Origin: Arthrobacter sp. M4
GTDB lineage: Bacteria; Actinomycetota; Actinomycetes; Actinomycetales; Micrococcaceae
Direction: 5' to 3'
Assembly (NCBI RefSeq): GCF_020251205.1
Contig: NZ_JAIWYX010000004.1
Location: 1-64,000 of the forward strand
Length of the DNA: 64,000 nucleotides
The notes beneath the pieces were generated by a model, which worked only from the letters and a program-made list of their open reading frames with translations, was not told the DNA's origin and ran no database searches. Numbering within the stretch: the stretch's first letter is position 1; the number at the start of each line of letters is the position of its first letter. The translations under genes were made by a program, and so were the position numbers. Shown here in pieces: positions 37,644-46,869 of this stretch.

Positions 37644-39138
37644 CGTCCGCCTCCGCGGGTCGCGTGGCCGCACCCCAGCCGTCCACCGGCTTGGGCTTCG
37701 CGAAAAAGACAGCGACGGCGGCACCCGCCACCACTATGGCAGCCGGCAGCAGTACTGACTGGGCCATCGCCGTCGAAAATCCCGCGTGCAGCACTTCAGG
37801 CAACTGTCCGGAGACCGGCCGCTCACCCGACGTCGCGCCGGTCATTGCCGGAAGTTCAGCGGCGAGCCTTGCCTGAATAAGGGCAGAGACGGCGGCAGAA
37901 CCGAGCACGGCACCAACCTGGCGTGTTGTGTTGAAAACGCCCGACCCGGCACCGGCCTGTCGTGGCGGGAGGTTGCGGACGGTCGCGTTGGAGACCGGTC
38001 CCCAGATGCAGCTATTCGCGAGTCCCTGCAGGGCACTGGGAAGTAGGAACAGCCAAATGGGCGTCTCCGGCCTCAGCAGGGCTGAACTCCAGCCGATGGC
38101 AGTCGCCAGGAACAACAGCCCCGCGGCCGCGAACCATCGTGGATTGATGCGGTCGATCAACTTGCCTACCACCGGCGCCAACGCTCCGGAAAGTACGGCC
38201 ATAGGGATCATTAGCAATGCAGACTGCGTGGGCGTCAGTCCCCGCACCACCTGGTAGTAGAAGATCATCGGCAGCGGGAACGAAGTGATAGTGAACCCTA
38301 CGGTCATGATTGCCGAGTTCCCGAGCGAGAAATTGCGGTCCCGGAAGAGTCCGAGGGGCAGCAGCGGTTCCCCGCCCCGCCGCGTCAGGACCCACTGCCA
38401 CACCACGAAGGCCGCCAGCACCACCAGTCCGCCTGTGATCAATCCCCAGACCGTGACGGGGCCGGCGACAGTTCCCCAGTTGAAGCTCTGGCCTTCCTGA
38501 ATTCCGAATACAAGGAGAAACATGCCGGCAGCGGACAACAGGACGCCCGGGATATCAAAACTGTGGCTGTGCGTGGTCAGGGCCGGTACGAACCGCTGCA
38601 CCAGGAGGAAACCAACCACGCCAATCGGGACGTTGACGAAGAAGATCCACTGCCAGCCGAGCCCGTCCACAAGGATGCCGCCGAGTATCGGCCCGATGAG
38701 GACAGCGGCACCAGCCGTAGCTCCCCAGAGGCCCATGGCGGCGCCGCGGCGATCCGGCGGGAAGATGCGGGTGATGACGGCCATGGTCTGGGGTGTCATC
38801 ATGGCCGCGCCGAAGCCCTGGACAGCCCGGGCAGCAATCAAGGTGCCGACGTCCCCGGAGAGACCGCACCACAGCGAGGCGAGCGTAAAGACCACCAGGC
38901 CGGACAGGTAGAGCTTCTTGGGGCCGAATCGGTCGCCAAGCCGCCCCGTGATGAGCAGCGGCACCGCGTAGGAGAGCAGATAGGCGCTGGTCACCCAGAT
39001 CACGGAGTTGATGTCAGTCCGGAGCCCCTCCATGATCCGTGGGTTCGCCACTGACACGATGGTGGTGTCGATGAGGATCATAAAGAACCCCACCACGAGG
39101 GACCACAGGGCGGGCCACGGCTTTGCGACGTTTTCCAT
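37630..39138 (-). CDS. MFS multidrug exporter, DHA2 (EmrB/QacA) type
   Basis: A 502-residue, about 14-helix proton-driven exporter. The DHA2 signatures are DTTIVSVANPRIMEGL in helix 1, GRLGDRFGPKKLYLSGLVVF in the first cytosolic loop and GAAVLIGPILGGILVDGLGW (motif C) in helix 5. The substrate cannot be read. The ATG at 39138 has GAAGGAAAGCTG upstream. It lies behind the ankyrin gene in the same direction, possibly cotranscribed, and overlaps the opposing GNAT gene by 14 bases. Confidence 0.9.
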   Translation of the reverse strand: MENVAKPWPALWSLVVGFFMILIDTTIVSVANPRIMEGLRTDINSVIWVTSAYLLSYAVPLLITGRLGDRFGPKKLYLSGLVVFTLASLWCGLSGDVGTLIAARAVQGFGAAMMTPQTMAVITRIFPPDRRGAAMGLWGATAGAAVLIGPILGGILVDGLGWQWIFFVNVPIGVVGFLLVQRFVPALTTHSHSFDIPGVLLSAAGMFLLVFGIQEGQSFNWGTVAGPVTVWGLITGGLVVLAAFVVWQWVLTRRGGEPLLPLGLFRDRNFSLGNSAIMTVGFTITSFPLPMIFYYQVVRGLTPTQSALLMIPMAVLSGALAPVVGKLIDRINPRWFAAAGLLFLATAIGWSSALLRPETPIWLFLLPSALQGLANSCIWGPVSNATVRNLPPRQAGAGSGVFNTTRQVGAVLGSAAVSALIQARLAAELPAMTGATSGERPVSGQLPEVLHAGFSTAMAQSVLLPAAIVVAGAAVAVFFAKPKPVDGWGAATRPAEADVTRA

Positions 39139-39192
39139 CAGCTTTCCTTCCGTCTTTGAAGCCGACCGGTTGCTTGGCCGCCCGGCGGGACG

Positions 39193-39606
39193 TCAGCCCA
39201 GGAGCTCTAGGATCTCGGTCCGAGCGAACATCTGCGCGGCCTCGCGCGCCGATGGCTGTCCGGCGTCGGGGTCTGCACCGGCGTCGATAAGCACCCGGGC
39301 AACGTCGACGTAGCCCTTGAACGCCGCGCCGGCGAGGGGTGTTTGTCCCCGGTCGTTTGCCGCGTTGGCATCTCCACCGTGGTGGAGAACCAGCTGCACG
39401 GTGTCGGCGTGCCCATGGTAGGCGGCGAGCATGACGAGCGAGTCTCCTGCTGCGTTTGTGAGCGTAGCGGGGGCGCCGGCGTTAAGGTATCCGCGGAGGA
39501 GTTCCGTGTTGCCTTCCCGGGCCGCGTCGAACAGCGTGTGGGCCAACTCCACCGCTTCCTGGTCTACTGCCTGCTCTCCTGCGGCTTCGGCGCCACTTTC
39601 GCTCAT
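39193..39606 (-). CDS. Ankyrin-repeat protein
   Basis: A 137-residue soluble protein. An acidic N-terminus is followed by about three ankyrin repeats (GNTELLRGYLNAGAPATLTN; GDSLVMLAAYHGHADTVQLV; GQTPLAGAAFKGYVDVARVL with DAGADPDAG). The repeats mediate protein binding; the partner is unknown. The ATG overlaps the ygfZ stop by four bases (ATGA), so it is translationally coupled to ygfZ. Confidence 0.88.
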   Translation of the reverse strand: MSESGAEAAGEQAVDQEAVELAHTLFDAAREGNTELLRGYLNAGAPATLTNAAGDSLVMLAAYHGHADTVQLVLHHGGDANAANDRGQTPLAGAAFKGYVDVARVLIDAGADPDAGQPSAREAAQMFARTEILELLG

Positions 39607-40688
39607 CGATGGGGTCCTTTCAGGAATCCGGTTTGCCGGCCCACCACCTGTCCGGCATCAGGGGCGACAATCAGCTCTTGGGCGGCAGCGTACTCTTCGT
39701 CGCCGTCCATAACAGTCAGCCCGTCATCCGGCGACACCGACCGCTTGATGACCGCCAGCGCAACCGGACCCATTTCGTAGTGCTGGGCCACGGACGTCAC
39801 TGTACCCACCTTGCGCTCACCGGCCAACACGTCGCTGCCGGCGGCGGGGAGGGTGTGCTGCGATCCATCGAGCTGCAGGAAAACCAGCCTCCGCGGCGGG
39901 TGCCCCAGGTTGTGTACACGCGCGATGGTTTCCTGGCCCTTGTAGCAGCCCTTAGCGAGATGAACTGCCGTGCGCAGGAGGTCCAGCTCATGCGGGATGG
40001 TCCTGTCGTCAGTCTCGGCGCCGAGCCGGGGCCGCCACGCTGCAATCCTCAGCGCCTCGGACGCCATGGCGCCCGCCAGTTGCCGGCCTTCCACGGCCGC
40101 CTCCAGTTCCGCTGCCGGAATGAGGTACTCAAACCAGGGGCGTTCCTTGCCGGGGTGGCTGCTTTCCTCCACAGTGCTGTACGCAAATCCACCGGGACCA
40201 ACATTCGGCCAGGGGTCCTGCCAGACCAGCCGTCCATCCCACTCCGGGACGGCCTTTGTTGACCCCATGACGGCCCAGTCAGCGGACACGTCTGCCACCT
40301 CGACGCGAAGCATGAACTTCATCTTCTCCAGCCATGCGGCCAAAGGTGCGGCCTCCTCGGCTTCCACGATGAGCCATGTGGTCTGCCCGTCGTCCACCAC
40401 GCGCGCGTCAAACTCGATCCGGCCCTGGATGGTGAGCAGGAGCAATTCGCTCGCCACACGAGGCTGGAGGTTTGTCACCTGCTGCGAGGAGAGGGTGTTG
40501 AGCCAGCTGAGCCGGTCCGGTCCGCTAACCGTTACCACTCCGCGGTGGGAGAGGTCGACGACGGCGGTTCCGTTCGCCAGGGCGCGTTGTTCCCGCAGGG
40601 GCTCACCGTAGTGGGCGGCAACTCCGGCGTCCAGCCCGCCGGCCATAACCGCTCCGGGGCGCGACAATAGGGGGCTCTTGTAGCTCAT
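39603..40688 (-). CDS. ygfZ: YgfZ/GcvT-like folate-binding protein
   Basis: Tetrahydrofolate-dependent protein that supports iron-sulfur cluster enzymes and is related to glycine-cleavage T protein. It is 361 residues. The family-defining KGCYKGQE motif carries Cys248. VVDLSHRGVVTVSGPDRLSW is the N-terminal T-protein-like segment. The ATG at 40688 is preferred, as a 22-residue upstream extension is unconserved. It precedes and overlaps the ankyrin gene. Confidence 0.9.
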   Translation of the reverse strand: MSYKSPLLSRPGAVMAGGLDAGVAAHYGEPLREQRALANGTAVVDLSHRGVVTVSGPDRLSWLNTLSSQQVTNLQPRVASELLLLTIQGRIEFDARVVDDGQTTWLIVEAEEAAPLAAWLEKMKFMLRVEVADVSADWAVMGSTKAVPEWDGRLVWQDPWPNVGPGGFAYSTVEESSHPGKERPWFEYLIPAAELEAAVEGRQLAGAMASEALRIAAWRPRLGAETDDRTIPHELDLLRTAVHLAKGCYKGQETIARVHNLGHPPRRLVFLQLDGSQHTLPAAGSDVLAGERKVGTVTSVAQHYEMGPVALAVIKRSVSPDDGLTVMDGDEEYAAAQELIVAPDAGQVVGRQTGFLKGPHR

Positions 40689-40814
40689 ATGTAGTAGAAG
40701 TCCTTGGTGCTCAGCGGTATTCCGGATTCTCGAAATCGAGTAATCGCCATCCATTTTTCCGGGAGGTCGACGTAGGCGAGGAACGCCGGGTTGCGGAAAA
40801 GCCGTTGCGCGTGG

Positions 40815-41414
40815 CTAGGAGACCTTCTTGAGGAAGGCTGAGGCGTGAGCTTCCAGCGACTTGCCTTCGGAAGCCACATCCCAGCGCCACAGCAGGTTTC
40901 CATCCACCAGGCCGAAGATGCGTGTGGCCGCGGTGTATTCCTTGGAGTGGCTTCCGCGCATCACCATGTCCGTACTCAGGTGGACCTGTGGGCCCTTGAT
41001 CTGGCCGTAGTAAAGTTCCGTAATCCCGCCGGGGTGCGTGATGGAGACGGAGATGTCGAATCCGCCGTCCTTGTTGCGACGGGCCTCCACATCATCGGCG
41101 CTTTTGAGGACCGGAACGATGTCCGGCGGTACCAGCCCGGGGCCGCCGTCGGCCTCCTGCAGTTCCCGCTCAAGGGCCCAAAAGCCCAGCTCAACACTGA
41201 GGGGGCGAAGCTTGGTATTGTCCTCGTCGCTCAGCCAACTTTCCGCCCTGTACTGCAGGTACGGAAGTCCGTTATGCGTAAAGGACACACGTTGGACGAA
41301 GTGCTCGGAATCTTCGTCACCGGCTCCGAGCCTGCCCGTTCCTTCCCACTCGCCAATGAGCCAGGAAAGAGGAACCAGTTCGGGTGTCAGATCCGTCGGA
41401 ATTTCGATTGGCAC
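40815..41414 (-). CDS. Nitrobindin-like heme-binding protein (peroxynitrite isomerase family)
   Basis: A 199-residue beta-barrel of the nitrobindin/THAP4 family. The opening GxWxGxG motif is present (Gly21-Glu-Trp23-Glu-Gly25-Thr-Gly27), and His190 near the C-terminus (LEAHASAFLKK) is the expected heme ligand. Family members bind ferric heme and isomerise peroxynitrite to nitrate. The GTG at 41414 has GAGGT eight bases upstream. It lies upstream of ygfZ, an Fe-S protection gene, which fits an oxidative/nitrosative stress theme. Confidence 0.86.
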   Translation of the reverse strand: MPIEIPTDLTPELVPLSWLIGEWEGTGRLGAGDEDSEHFVQRVSFTHNGLPYLQYRAESWLSDEDNTKLRPLSVELGFWALERELQEADGGPGLVPPDIVPVLKSADDVEARRNKDGGFDISVSITHPGGITELYYGQIKGPQVHLSTDMVMRGSHSKEYTAATRIFGLVDGNLLWRWDVASEGKSLEAHASAFLKKVS

Positions 41415-41451
41415 TGCAATTTACCTCGGGCCGAAAGTCTAAGGCAGGCGC

Positions 41452-41565
41452 TTACTTCTGGCCCTTGAACAGGCGGTAGACCACAAATCCGGCAAACCAG
41501 GCCATGGACAGGCCGGCGATGCCAAGCAGGACGAGGAAGAAGATTTCAAATGCAAGTACGGACAT
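41452..41565 (-). CDS. 37-residue single-pass membrane protein
   Basis: A very short frame: MSVLAFEIFFLVLLGIAGLS continues as a hydrophobic helix through MAWFAGFVVY and ends RLFKGQK. It is an N-out/C-in style single helix with a positive tail. TAGGAT ends exactly six bases before the ATG, a leaderless promoter layout that independently supports the gene. It lies between the nitrobindin gene and a polytopic membrane protein gene. Function unknown. Confidence 0.72.
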   Translation of the reverse strand: MSVLAFEIFFLVLLGIAGLSMAWFAGFVVYRLFKGQK

Positions 41566-41571
41566 GATGCC

Positions 41572-41577
41572 ATCCTA
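41572..41577 (-). promoter_or_regulatory. Candidate leaderless -10 (TAGGAT)
   Basis: TAGGAT ends six bases before the ATG at 41565, directly at the end of the preceding gene (stop 41582). The motif could instead read as a weak GGATGG ribosome-binding site. Confidence 0.48.
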
Positions 41578-41581
41578 ACCG

Positions 41582-42316
41582 CTAGTAGATGAGTAGTTTG
41601 TCTATGAAGTAAGCCAAGGAACCCACCGCCCAAACCGGGGCCACACCCATGCCGAGCACCGCAGGAAAATTCAGCGTCCCGCGCCGCAGCGTCACCATGC
41701 GCCGGAAGCTGACCAGCATGGAGCCCATGACGACGCCGACTACGGCGGCGGGGATCACGGCGATATCGGACCAGACCAAGCCCGCCAACGGCGCCACAAG
41801 TCCGGCGGCGATGATGCCTACCGGAGCAACGATGCGGTCCGGCCACCGGATCAGTCCTGCAGCAACGGCGACTCCTGCGCTCAGGCCCGCCACCAGGACC
41901 ATTTCCTTAACTCCGTTGAACCGCGCGCCCGCGATCCAGCCCGAGCCCAGGCACGCCAGCAGTACACCTGCGCAGCAGCCAAGCGTCGATTCGAGCCGCT
42001 GGACCTGTCCAGTGCCTCGAATCAACTGGATGACAAAAACGGCGATCACGCCGAGAGCAATGAATCCCGGAGTCCAATCCAGGAATCCAGGCGGCTGGGT
42101 CAAGGCCGCGGCTACGGCTGCGCCGATGCCAGGGAGGGCGATTGCGGCGGCAAGGGTCTTCTTGGCGGGGACCGCCAGGAAATGGGGCCAGCCGATTCCG
42201 ACGGCGGCCGCCGCGAGGATGCCGATAGCCAGAAGGACATCCTGGGAGCGGAACGTGCCGGCGATAATGACGGCAAGCGCCACCAGGCCGACCACTCCGA
42301 TGCTCCACGACTTCAT
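41582..42316 (-). CDS. Polytopic membrane protein
   Basis: A 244-residue, very hydrophobic protein with about eight membrane helices (for example WSIGVVGLVALAVIIAGTF at the N-terminus) and short loops. Conserved-looking polar pieces are RSQDVLL and SFRRMVTLRRGTLNFPAV. I do not recognise the family. The ATG at 42316 has GGGGGCGGA directly upstream. It is divergent to glnR. Confidence 0.75.
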   Translation of the reverse strand: MKSWSIGVVGLVALAVIIAGTFRSQDVLLAIGILAAAAVGIGWPHFLAVPAKKTLAAAIALPGIGAAVAAALTQPPGFLDWTPGFIALGVIAVFVIQLIRGTGQVQRLESTLGCCAGVLLACLGSGWIAGARFNGVKEMVLVAGLSAGVAVAAGLIRWPDRIVAPVGIIAAGLVAPLAGLVWSDIAVIPAAVVGVVMGSMLVSFRRMVTLRRGTLNFPAVLGMGVAPVWAVGSLAYFIDKLLIY

Positions 42317-42613
42317 TCCGCCCCCGATATTCGCACCCTCAACACCCTCTTCTCCGGACTGCGCTGTGACCGGACGCCTGCCTCAATCCTGCCTCATGTG
42401 TCGTAGTTAAGTCGCAATCGGGACGCGGCGGCATTGTGAATCAGTGCCCGCGACGGGCCCCTTAGGTATACTCAGATTCCAACCACGCTACCCGCGGCGG
42501 ATATGTTTCCCGGTGCCAGCCGGGAGCAGGCCACGCCGTGAACAGTTTGGTACCGGCCGGTGAAAGCCCGGTTCAGTCGCCCGATGATGCGCGGAGAGCC
42601 CCTTGGAGGAACC
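42317..42613. other. glnR upstream region
   Basis: Just under 300 bases without a gene. GGTATACT at 42465-42472 contains a good -10 (TATACT, 42467-42472) but no convincing -35, which would give a glnR leader of about 135 bases. A GlnR-box pair was looked for and not found with confidence. Confidence 0.5.
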
Positions 42614-43312
42614 ATGTCGCACATCCTGCTCCTGACGAACAGCACCGGTTCATCAGTGGACATTCTGCCTGCCTTGGAGTTGCTGAATCATAGGGTTCAC
42701 ATCCTCCCCGCCGAGCCGACTGCCCTGCTGGAAACCGACCCCACAGACATCGTGTTCCTTGACGCGCGCAAGGACCTGGTGGGGGCCCGTTCCCTGACGC
42801 AGCTCCTGAAAGCCACCGGCCTCAGCGCCCCGCTGATGCTTATTCTGACTGAGGGCGGCATGGCCGCTGTCTCTTCTGCCTGGTCCGTTGACGACATCGT
42901 GCTGGATTCCGCCGGCCCGGCCGAAGTCGAAGCCCGCATCCGACTTGCCGTGGCACGCGCGGTACCGGAGCAGGAGGACTCGCAGACCGAGATCCGGGCT
43001 GCCGGCGTCGTGATTGATGAGGCGAGCTACACCGCACGCGTGAACGGGCAACCGCTCAACCTGACATTCAAGGAATTCGAGCTCCTCAAGTACCTTGCGC
43101 AGCACCCTGGCAGGGTCTTCACGAGGCAGCAACTGCTGACTGAAGTCTGGGGCTACGACTATTACGGCGGCACGCGCACGGTGGACGTCCACGTCCGGCG
43201 CCTCCGCGCCAAGCTTGGTGCCGACCACGAGAACCTGATCAGCACGGTCCGCAACGTCGGCTATCGGCTCACGCTGGTCCGGCTGCCGGAGGACGAACTC
43301 TCCGAGGCCTAG
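42614..43312 (+). CDS. glnR: GlnR-type orphan regulator of nitrogen metabolism
   Basis: A 232-residue OmpR-family protein. The receiver domain ([20 protein letters not shown] with Asp50) is the atypical GlnR type, which works without a partner kinase. The winged helix ([43 protein letters not shown]) is typical. It closely resembles Streptomyces GlnR and has the same neighbour, mshD. It should control glnA, amtB and nitrate/nitrite genes. The start at 42614 follows TTGGAGGAACC. Confidence 0.9.
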   Translation: MSHILLLTNSTGSSVDILPALELLNHRVHILPAEPTALLETDPTDIVFLDARKDLVGARSLTQLLKATGLSAPLMLILTEGGMAAVSSAWSVDDIVLDSAGPAEVEARIRLAVARAVPEQEDSQTEIRAAGVVIDEASYTARVNGQPLNLTFKEFELLKYLAQHPGRVFTRQQLLTEVWGYDYYGGTRTVDVHVRRLRAKLGADHENLISTVRNVGYRLTLVRLPEDELSEA

Positions 43313-43329
43313 GCGGCCAGCCATGCTAC

Positions 43330-43372
43330 AACAAGCAGGGCCCGAACTCAGTGAGTCCGGGCCCTGCTTGTT
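43330..43372 (+). terminator. Terminator of glnR
   Basis: The arms AACAAGCAGGGCCCG and CGGGCCCTGCTTGTT are perfect complements of 15 bp, with a 13-base loop, then TGAAA. The stem ends in a T-rich arm. It lies 18 bases after the glnR stop. Confidence 0.88.
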
Positions 43373-43373
43373 T

Positions 43374-43490
43374 GAAAGTGGAGGACATACGGGTCGAACG
43401 TATCGAGGCCACCCCACTGGTGGATCCCCCTCGCATTCCGCCCCTGCGGGCCGAACGGACTTATGACTCTACACGCCTTCTCCCACAGAC
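43374..43490 (-). other. tRNA-like structured fragment between glnR and mshD
   Basis: On the minus strand ATACG-TTCGACC-CGTAT is a textbook 5-bp T arm with a 7-base loop, followed by GTCCTCC plus A like the 3' acceptor strand. A CCACC/GGTGG hairpin sits where a long variable arm would be. A GTGGGAG about 100 bases upstream pairs with CTCCAC with a bulge. No proper anticodon arm could be found, so this may be a decayed class-II tRNA or an unrelated RNA. Confidence 0.35.
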
Positions 43491-43550
43491 CCAAATCTGC
43501 TCCGGGCAAGGGCAGAACGCCGTTCGGGGTGCAAAGTCCGCGCCTGCGTA

Positions 43551-43556
43551 TAGCCT
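43551..43556 (+). promoter_or_regulatory. Candidate leaderless -10 (TAGCCT)
   Basis: TAGCCT ends seven bases before the mshD ATG, and no Shine-Dalgarno is present. Confidence 0.42.
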
Positions 43557-43563
43557 TTACACC

Positions 43564-44532
43564 ATGAGCCCTGCGCACCCGGAGAACTGGCCAGTCATCG
43601 TCGTCAAAGGTCCCGTTGACCAGGAATTGTTGAGGGACTTCACCGCCCTCACCGCAGCGTCCGAGGAGTCGGACGGCAACCCGCCGCTGTCGGAGCAGAC
43701 GTTCGTGATGCTCCGCGGAGCGGACTCCGGCGACCATTCAGTATCGTCCTTCGCCCTCTATGCCCCCGATGAAAAGTCCGATCCTTCAACCGGCGAGGAT
43801 CTGGCGGGCTTTGCCGTCGTCGTTGACGCCCCGGACGGCTCCGGCGTGCTGGAAATCGCCGTCCACCCCAGCTACCGCAACCAGGGCGTTGGTGACCGGC
43901 TGGTGGGCGCCGTCAAGGAGACCCGTGGCTTCGAAGGGCTGAAGGCCTGGTCGCATGGCAACCACGAGGCCGCCGCGGACCTCGCGGCGCGCTACGGATT
44001 CGGCCCGGTCAGGAAACTTTGGAAAATGCGGCTTATGACCACGTCGTCCCAGCAGCTTCCCGACGCCGGGCTGCCGGACGGTGTCGCGCTGCGCACCTTC
44101 GTGCCGGGCCAGGATGAGGCCGCCTGGCTGGCCGCCAACCGGGCAGCCTTTGCCCACCATCCAGAGCAGGGGGCCCTGACACGCGAAGACCTCGAAGCGA
44201 GGATGGACGAAAGCTGGTTTGACCCCGAGGGATTCTTCCTCGCGGAAAATACCGACGGTGAGCTCCTGGGATTCCATTGGACCAAAATCCATCCGCGGCA
44301 CGGCGACCACCCCGCGATCGGTGAGGTGTACGTCGTCGGGGTTACTCCGGCGGCCCAGGGAATGGGGCTCGGAGAGGCCCTTACCGTTGCCGGAATCAAG
44401 TACATGCAGGACAAGGGCTTGCACGCCGTGATGCTCTACACGGATGCCGACAACACAGCGGCTGTTTCGCTCTACCACAAACTCGGCTTCGTCCGCTGGG
44501 ACGTTGATGTGATGTACGGCCCAATCGCCTGA
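43564..44532 (+). CDS. mshD: Mycothiol synthase
   Basis: Last step of mycothiol synthesis: acetyl-CoA plus Cys-GlcN-Ins. It is 322 residues with two GNAT domains. The N-terminal one has IAVHPSYRNQGVGDRLVGAV. The catalytically competent C-terminal one has GEVYVVGVTPAAQGMGLGEA and DADNTAAVSLYHKLGFVRWD. The ATG at 43564 is preferred to an upstream extension that runs through the glnR terminator. The glnR-mshD order is conserved in actinobacteria, and the gene supports the actinomycete assignment. Confidence 0.93.
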   Translation: MSPAHPENWPVIVVKGPVDQELLRDFTALTAASEESDGNPPLSEQTFVMLRGADSGDHSVSSFALYAPDEKSDPSTGEDLAGFAVVVDAPDGSGVLEIAVHPSYRNQGVGDRLVGAVKETRGFEGLKAWSHGNHEAAADLAARYGFGPVRKLWKMRLMTTSSQQLPDAGLPDGVALRTFVPGQDEAAWLAANRAAFAHHPEQGALTREDLEARMDESWFDPEGFFLAENTDGELLGFHWTKIHPRHGDHPAIGEVYVVGVTPAAQGMGLGEALTVAGIKYMQDKGLHAVMLYTDADNTAAVSLYHKLGFVRWDVDVMYGPIA

Positions 44533-44613
44533 GCCGTGCGAAGTAATCCCTGATTCGTGCGGCCCAACCCTTGTAGTGTTGAAGGGAACCCGTCCTAACG
44601 AAGGAGAACCTCA

Positions 44614-46860
44614 ATGCAATCGGATTCGGCCACTGCCACGGCTGACACGAAGGGTGCCACACTGCCCGTCCGTTTCGGTTCCTCCGAGGCGCCGCCCGCC
44701 CGCGCCACCCAGGACCGGATTGACATCCCGGAGTTCGCGCCGAACCTCGAACCGGAAGGCGACATCAGCCCGGATCGGTTCCTGGACCGCGAACTGAGCT
44801 GGCTCGCCTTTAACGCCCGCGTCCTTGAGCTGGCTGAGGACCCGGACCTGTTCCTGCTGGAGCGAGTCAACTTCCTCTCAATTTTCGCGTCCAACCTGGA
44901 TGAATTCTTTATGGTGCGCGTGGCTGGCCTGAAGCGCCGCATCGCCACCGGACTGGCGGTTCCCTCCCCTGCGGGCCTGAGCCCCATACAGGTCCTGGAA
45001 CAGATCGGCGAGGCAGCCCACACGCTGCAGGAACGCCACGCCCGGGTCTTCGCCGAGCAGATCAGGCCAGCACTCGCCTACGAGCACATCCACATCATGC
45101 GTTGGGATGAACTGGATGACGAGGCGAAGCACCAACTGAGCGCCATGTTCGACGAGAAGGTTTTCCCGATCCTCACGCCGCTCGCCGTGGATCCGGCGCA
45201 CCCCTTCCCGTATATTTCCGGCCTTTCCCTGAACCTCGCCGTTGTTGTCCGCAACCCGGTCAGCGAGAAGGAACTCTTCGCCCGCGTGAAGGTTCCGGAC
45301 CAGTTGCCGCGGCTGGTCTCAATCGATGGCCCCCGAGCCGGCGCCATACCCGGCCGCGTGGCACGTTTTATCCCCCTCGAAGACGTCATCGCCGTGCACC
45401 TGGACAAGCTGTTCCCCGGCATGGAGGTCCTGGAACACCACTCCTTCCGTGTCACCCGCAACGAGGACGTCGAGGTTGAAGAGGACGACGCCGAGAACCT
45501 CCTCCAGGCTCTGGAGAAGGAACTCCTGCGCCGCCGGTTCGGCCCGCCCGTGCGCCTCGAGGTGACCACGGACATCAACCCCAACATCCGGGCGTTGCTG
45601 GTGCGCGAACTGGGCGTGGAGGAGTCCGAGGTGTATTCCGTTCCCGCTCCGCTGGACCTTCGCGGCCTCAGCGTCATCGGCGGAATCGACCGTGCCGACC
45701 TGCACTACCCCAAGCACGTGCCACACACCTCGCGCTTCCTCAAGGAATCGGAAACATCCAAGGCCGCCAACGTGTTCGCTGCCATGCGTCGCCGCGACAT
45801 CCTGCTCCACCACCCTTATGACTCGTTCTCGACGTCGGTCCAGGCCTTCCTGGAGCAGGCTGCGGCGGACCCGAAGGTCCAGGCCATCAAGCAGACGCTG
45901 TACCGCACGTCCGGTGACTCGCCGATCGTCGATGCCCTCATCGACGCTGCAGAGGCCGGAAAGCAGGTCCTGGCGCTTGTTGAGATCAAGGCCCGTTTCG
46001 ATGAGCAGGCCAACATCTCCTGGGCGCGGAAGCTGGAGCAGGCCGGCGTGCACGTTGTGTACGGCATCGTGGGCCTGAAGACGCACTGCAAGCTATCGCT
46101 GGTAGTCCGGCAGGAAGTGGACGGATTGCGCCGCTACTGCCACATCGGCACGGGCAACTACCACCCTCGCACCGCGCGGTACTACGAGGACATGGGCCTG
46201 CTGACGTCCAACGACCAGGTAGGCGAAGACCTTTCCAAGCTCTTCAACCAGTTGTCCGGTTACGCCCCGAAGTCCACGTTCCAGCGGCTCCTGGTGGCCC
46301 CGCGCTCGGTCCGCTCCGGCCTGATCGACCGGATTGAGCACGAGATCAAGAACGCCCGCGAGGGCATCCCTGCCCGGGTACAGATCAAGGTCAATTCCAT
46401 GGTGGACGAGGCCATCATCGACTCGCTGTACCGTGCATCCCAGGCCGGCGTGAAGGTTGACGTGATTGTGCGCGGAATCTGCTCGCTGCGTCCGGGGGTG
46501 CCCGGCCTCAGCGAGAACGTGACCGTCCGGTCCGTCCTTGGCCGGTTCCTGGAGCACTCCCGCGTCTTCTCTTTTGCCAACGGGGGAAATCCGGTGGTGT
46601 ACATCGGTTCGGCCGACATGATGCACCGCAACCTTGACCGCCGCGTCGAGGCACTGGTGCAGCTGTCCAACCGAGAAGACATCCACGACGTCATTGAGCT
46701 GTTGGAACGCTACCTCGACTCCGAAACCTCCAGCTGGCATCTTGACAACGAGGGCATGTGGACGCGGCACCACCTGGATGAGGACGGGAGCCCATTGCTG
46801 GACGTGCAGTCGTGGCTGCTCGCCTCCCGCTCCCGTCAGCGCGCGGCTTCCCGCCGATAG
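44614..46860 (+). CDS. ppk: Polyphosphate kinase 1
   Basis: Makes inorganic polyphosphate from ATP and can run in reverse. It is 748 residues. The N-terminal domain has [18 protein letters not shown] and [20 protein letters not shown]. The catalytic histidine is His517 in [17 protein letters not shown], and the C-terminal domain has [19 protein letters not shown]. The ATG at 44614 follows AAGGAGAACCTCA. It is probably cotranscribed with the Nudix gene nine bases downstream. Confidence 0.96.
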   Translation: MQSDSATATADTKGATLPVRFGSSEAPPARATQDRIDIPEFAPNLEPEGDISPDRFLDRELSWLAFNARVLELAEDPDLFLLERVNFLSIFASNLDEFFMVRVAGLKRRIATGLAVPSPAGLSPIQVLEQIGEAAHTLQERHARVFAEQIRPALAYEHIHIMRWDELDDEAKHQLSAMFDEKVFPILTPLAVDPAHPFPYISGLSLNLAVVVRNPVSEKELFARVKVPDQLPRLVSIDGPRAGAIPGRVARFIPLEDVIAVHLDKLFPGMEVLEHHSFRVTRNEDVEVEEDDAENLLQALEKELLRRRFGPPVRLEVTTDINPNIRALLVRELGVEESEVYSVPAPLDLRGLSVIGGIDRADLHYPKHVPHTSRFLKESETSKAANVFAAMRRRDILLHHPYDSFSTSVQAFLEQAAADPKVQAIKQTLYRTSGDSPIVDALIDAAEAGKQVLALVEIKARFDEQANISWARKLEQAGVHVVYGIVGLKTHCKLSLVVRQEVDGLRRYCHIGTGNYHPRTARYYEDMGLLTSNDQVGEDLSKLFNQLSGYAPKSTFQRLLVAPRSVRSGLIDRIEHEIKNAREGIPARVQIKVNSMVDEAIIDSLYRASQAGVKVDVIVRGICSLRPGVPGLSENVTVRSVLGRFLEHSRVFSFANGGNPVVYIGSADMMHRNLDRRVEALVQLSNREDIHDVIELLERYLDSETSSWHLDNEGMWTRHHLDEDGSPLLDVQSWLLASRSRQRAASRR

Positions 46861-46869
46861 GGCCCGCCG

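Noticed and set aside
43378..43486. A functional selenocysteine or serine tRNA on the minus strand
   Set aside because: The T arm and acceptor 3' strand look right, but no anticodon arm with a U33-type loop or intact 5' acceptor could be fitted; kept only as a low-confidence structured fragment.
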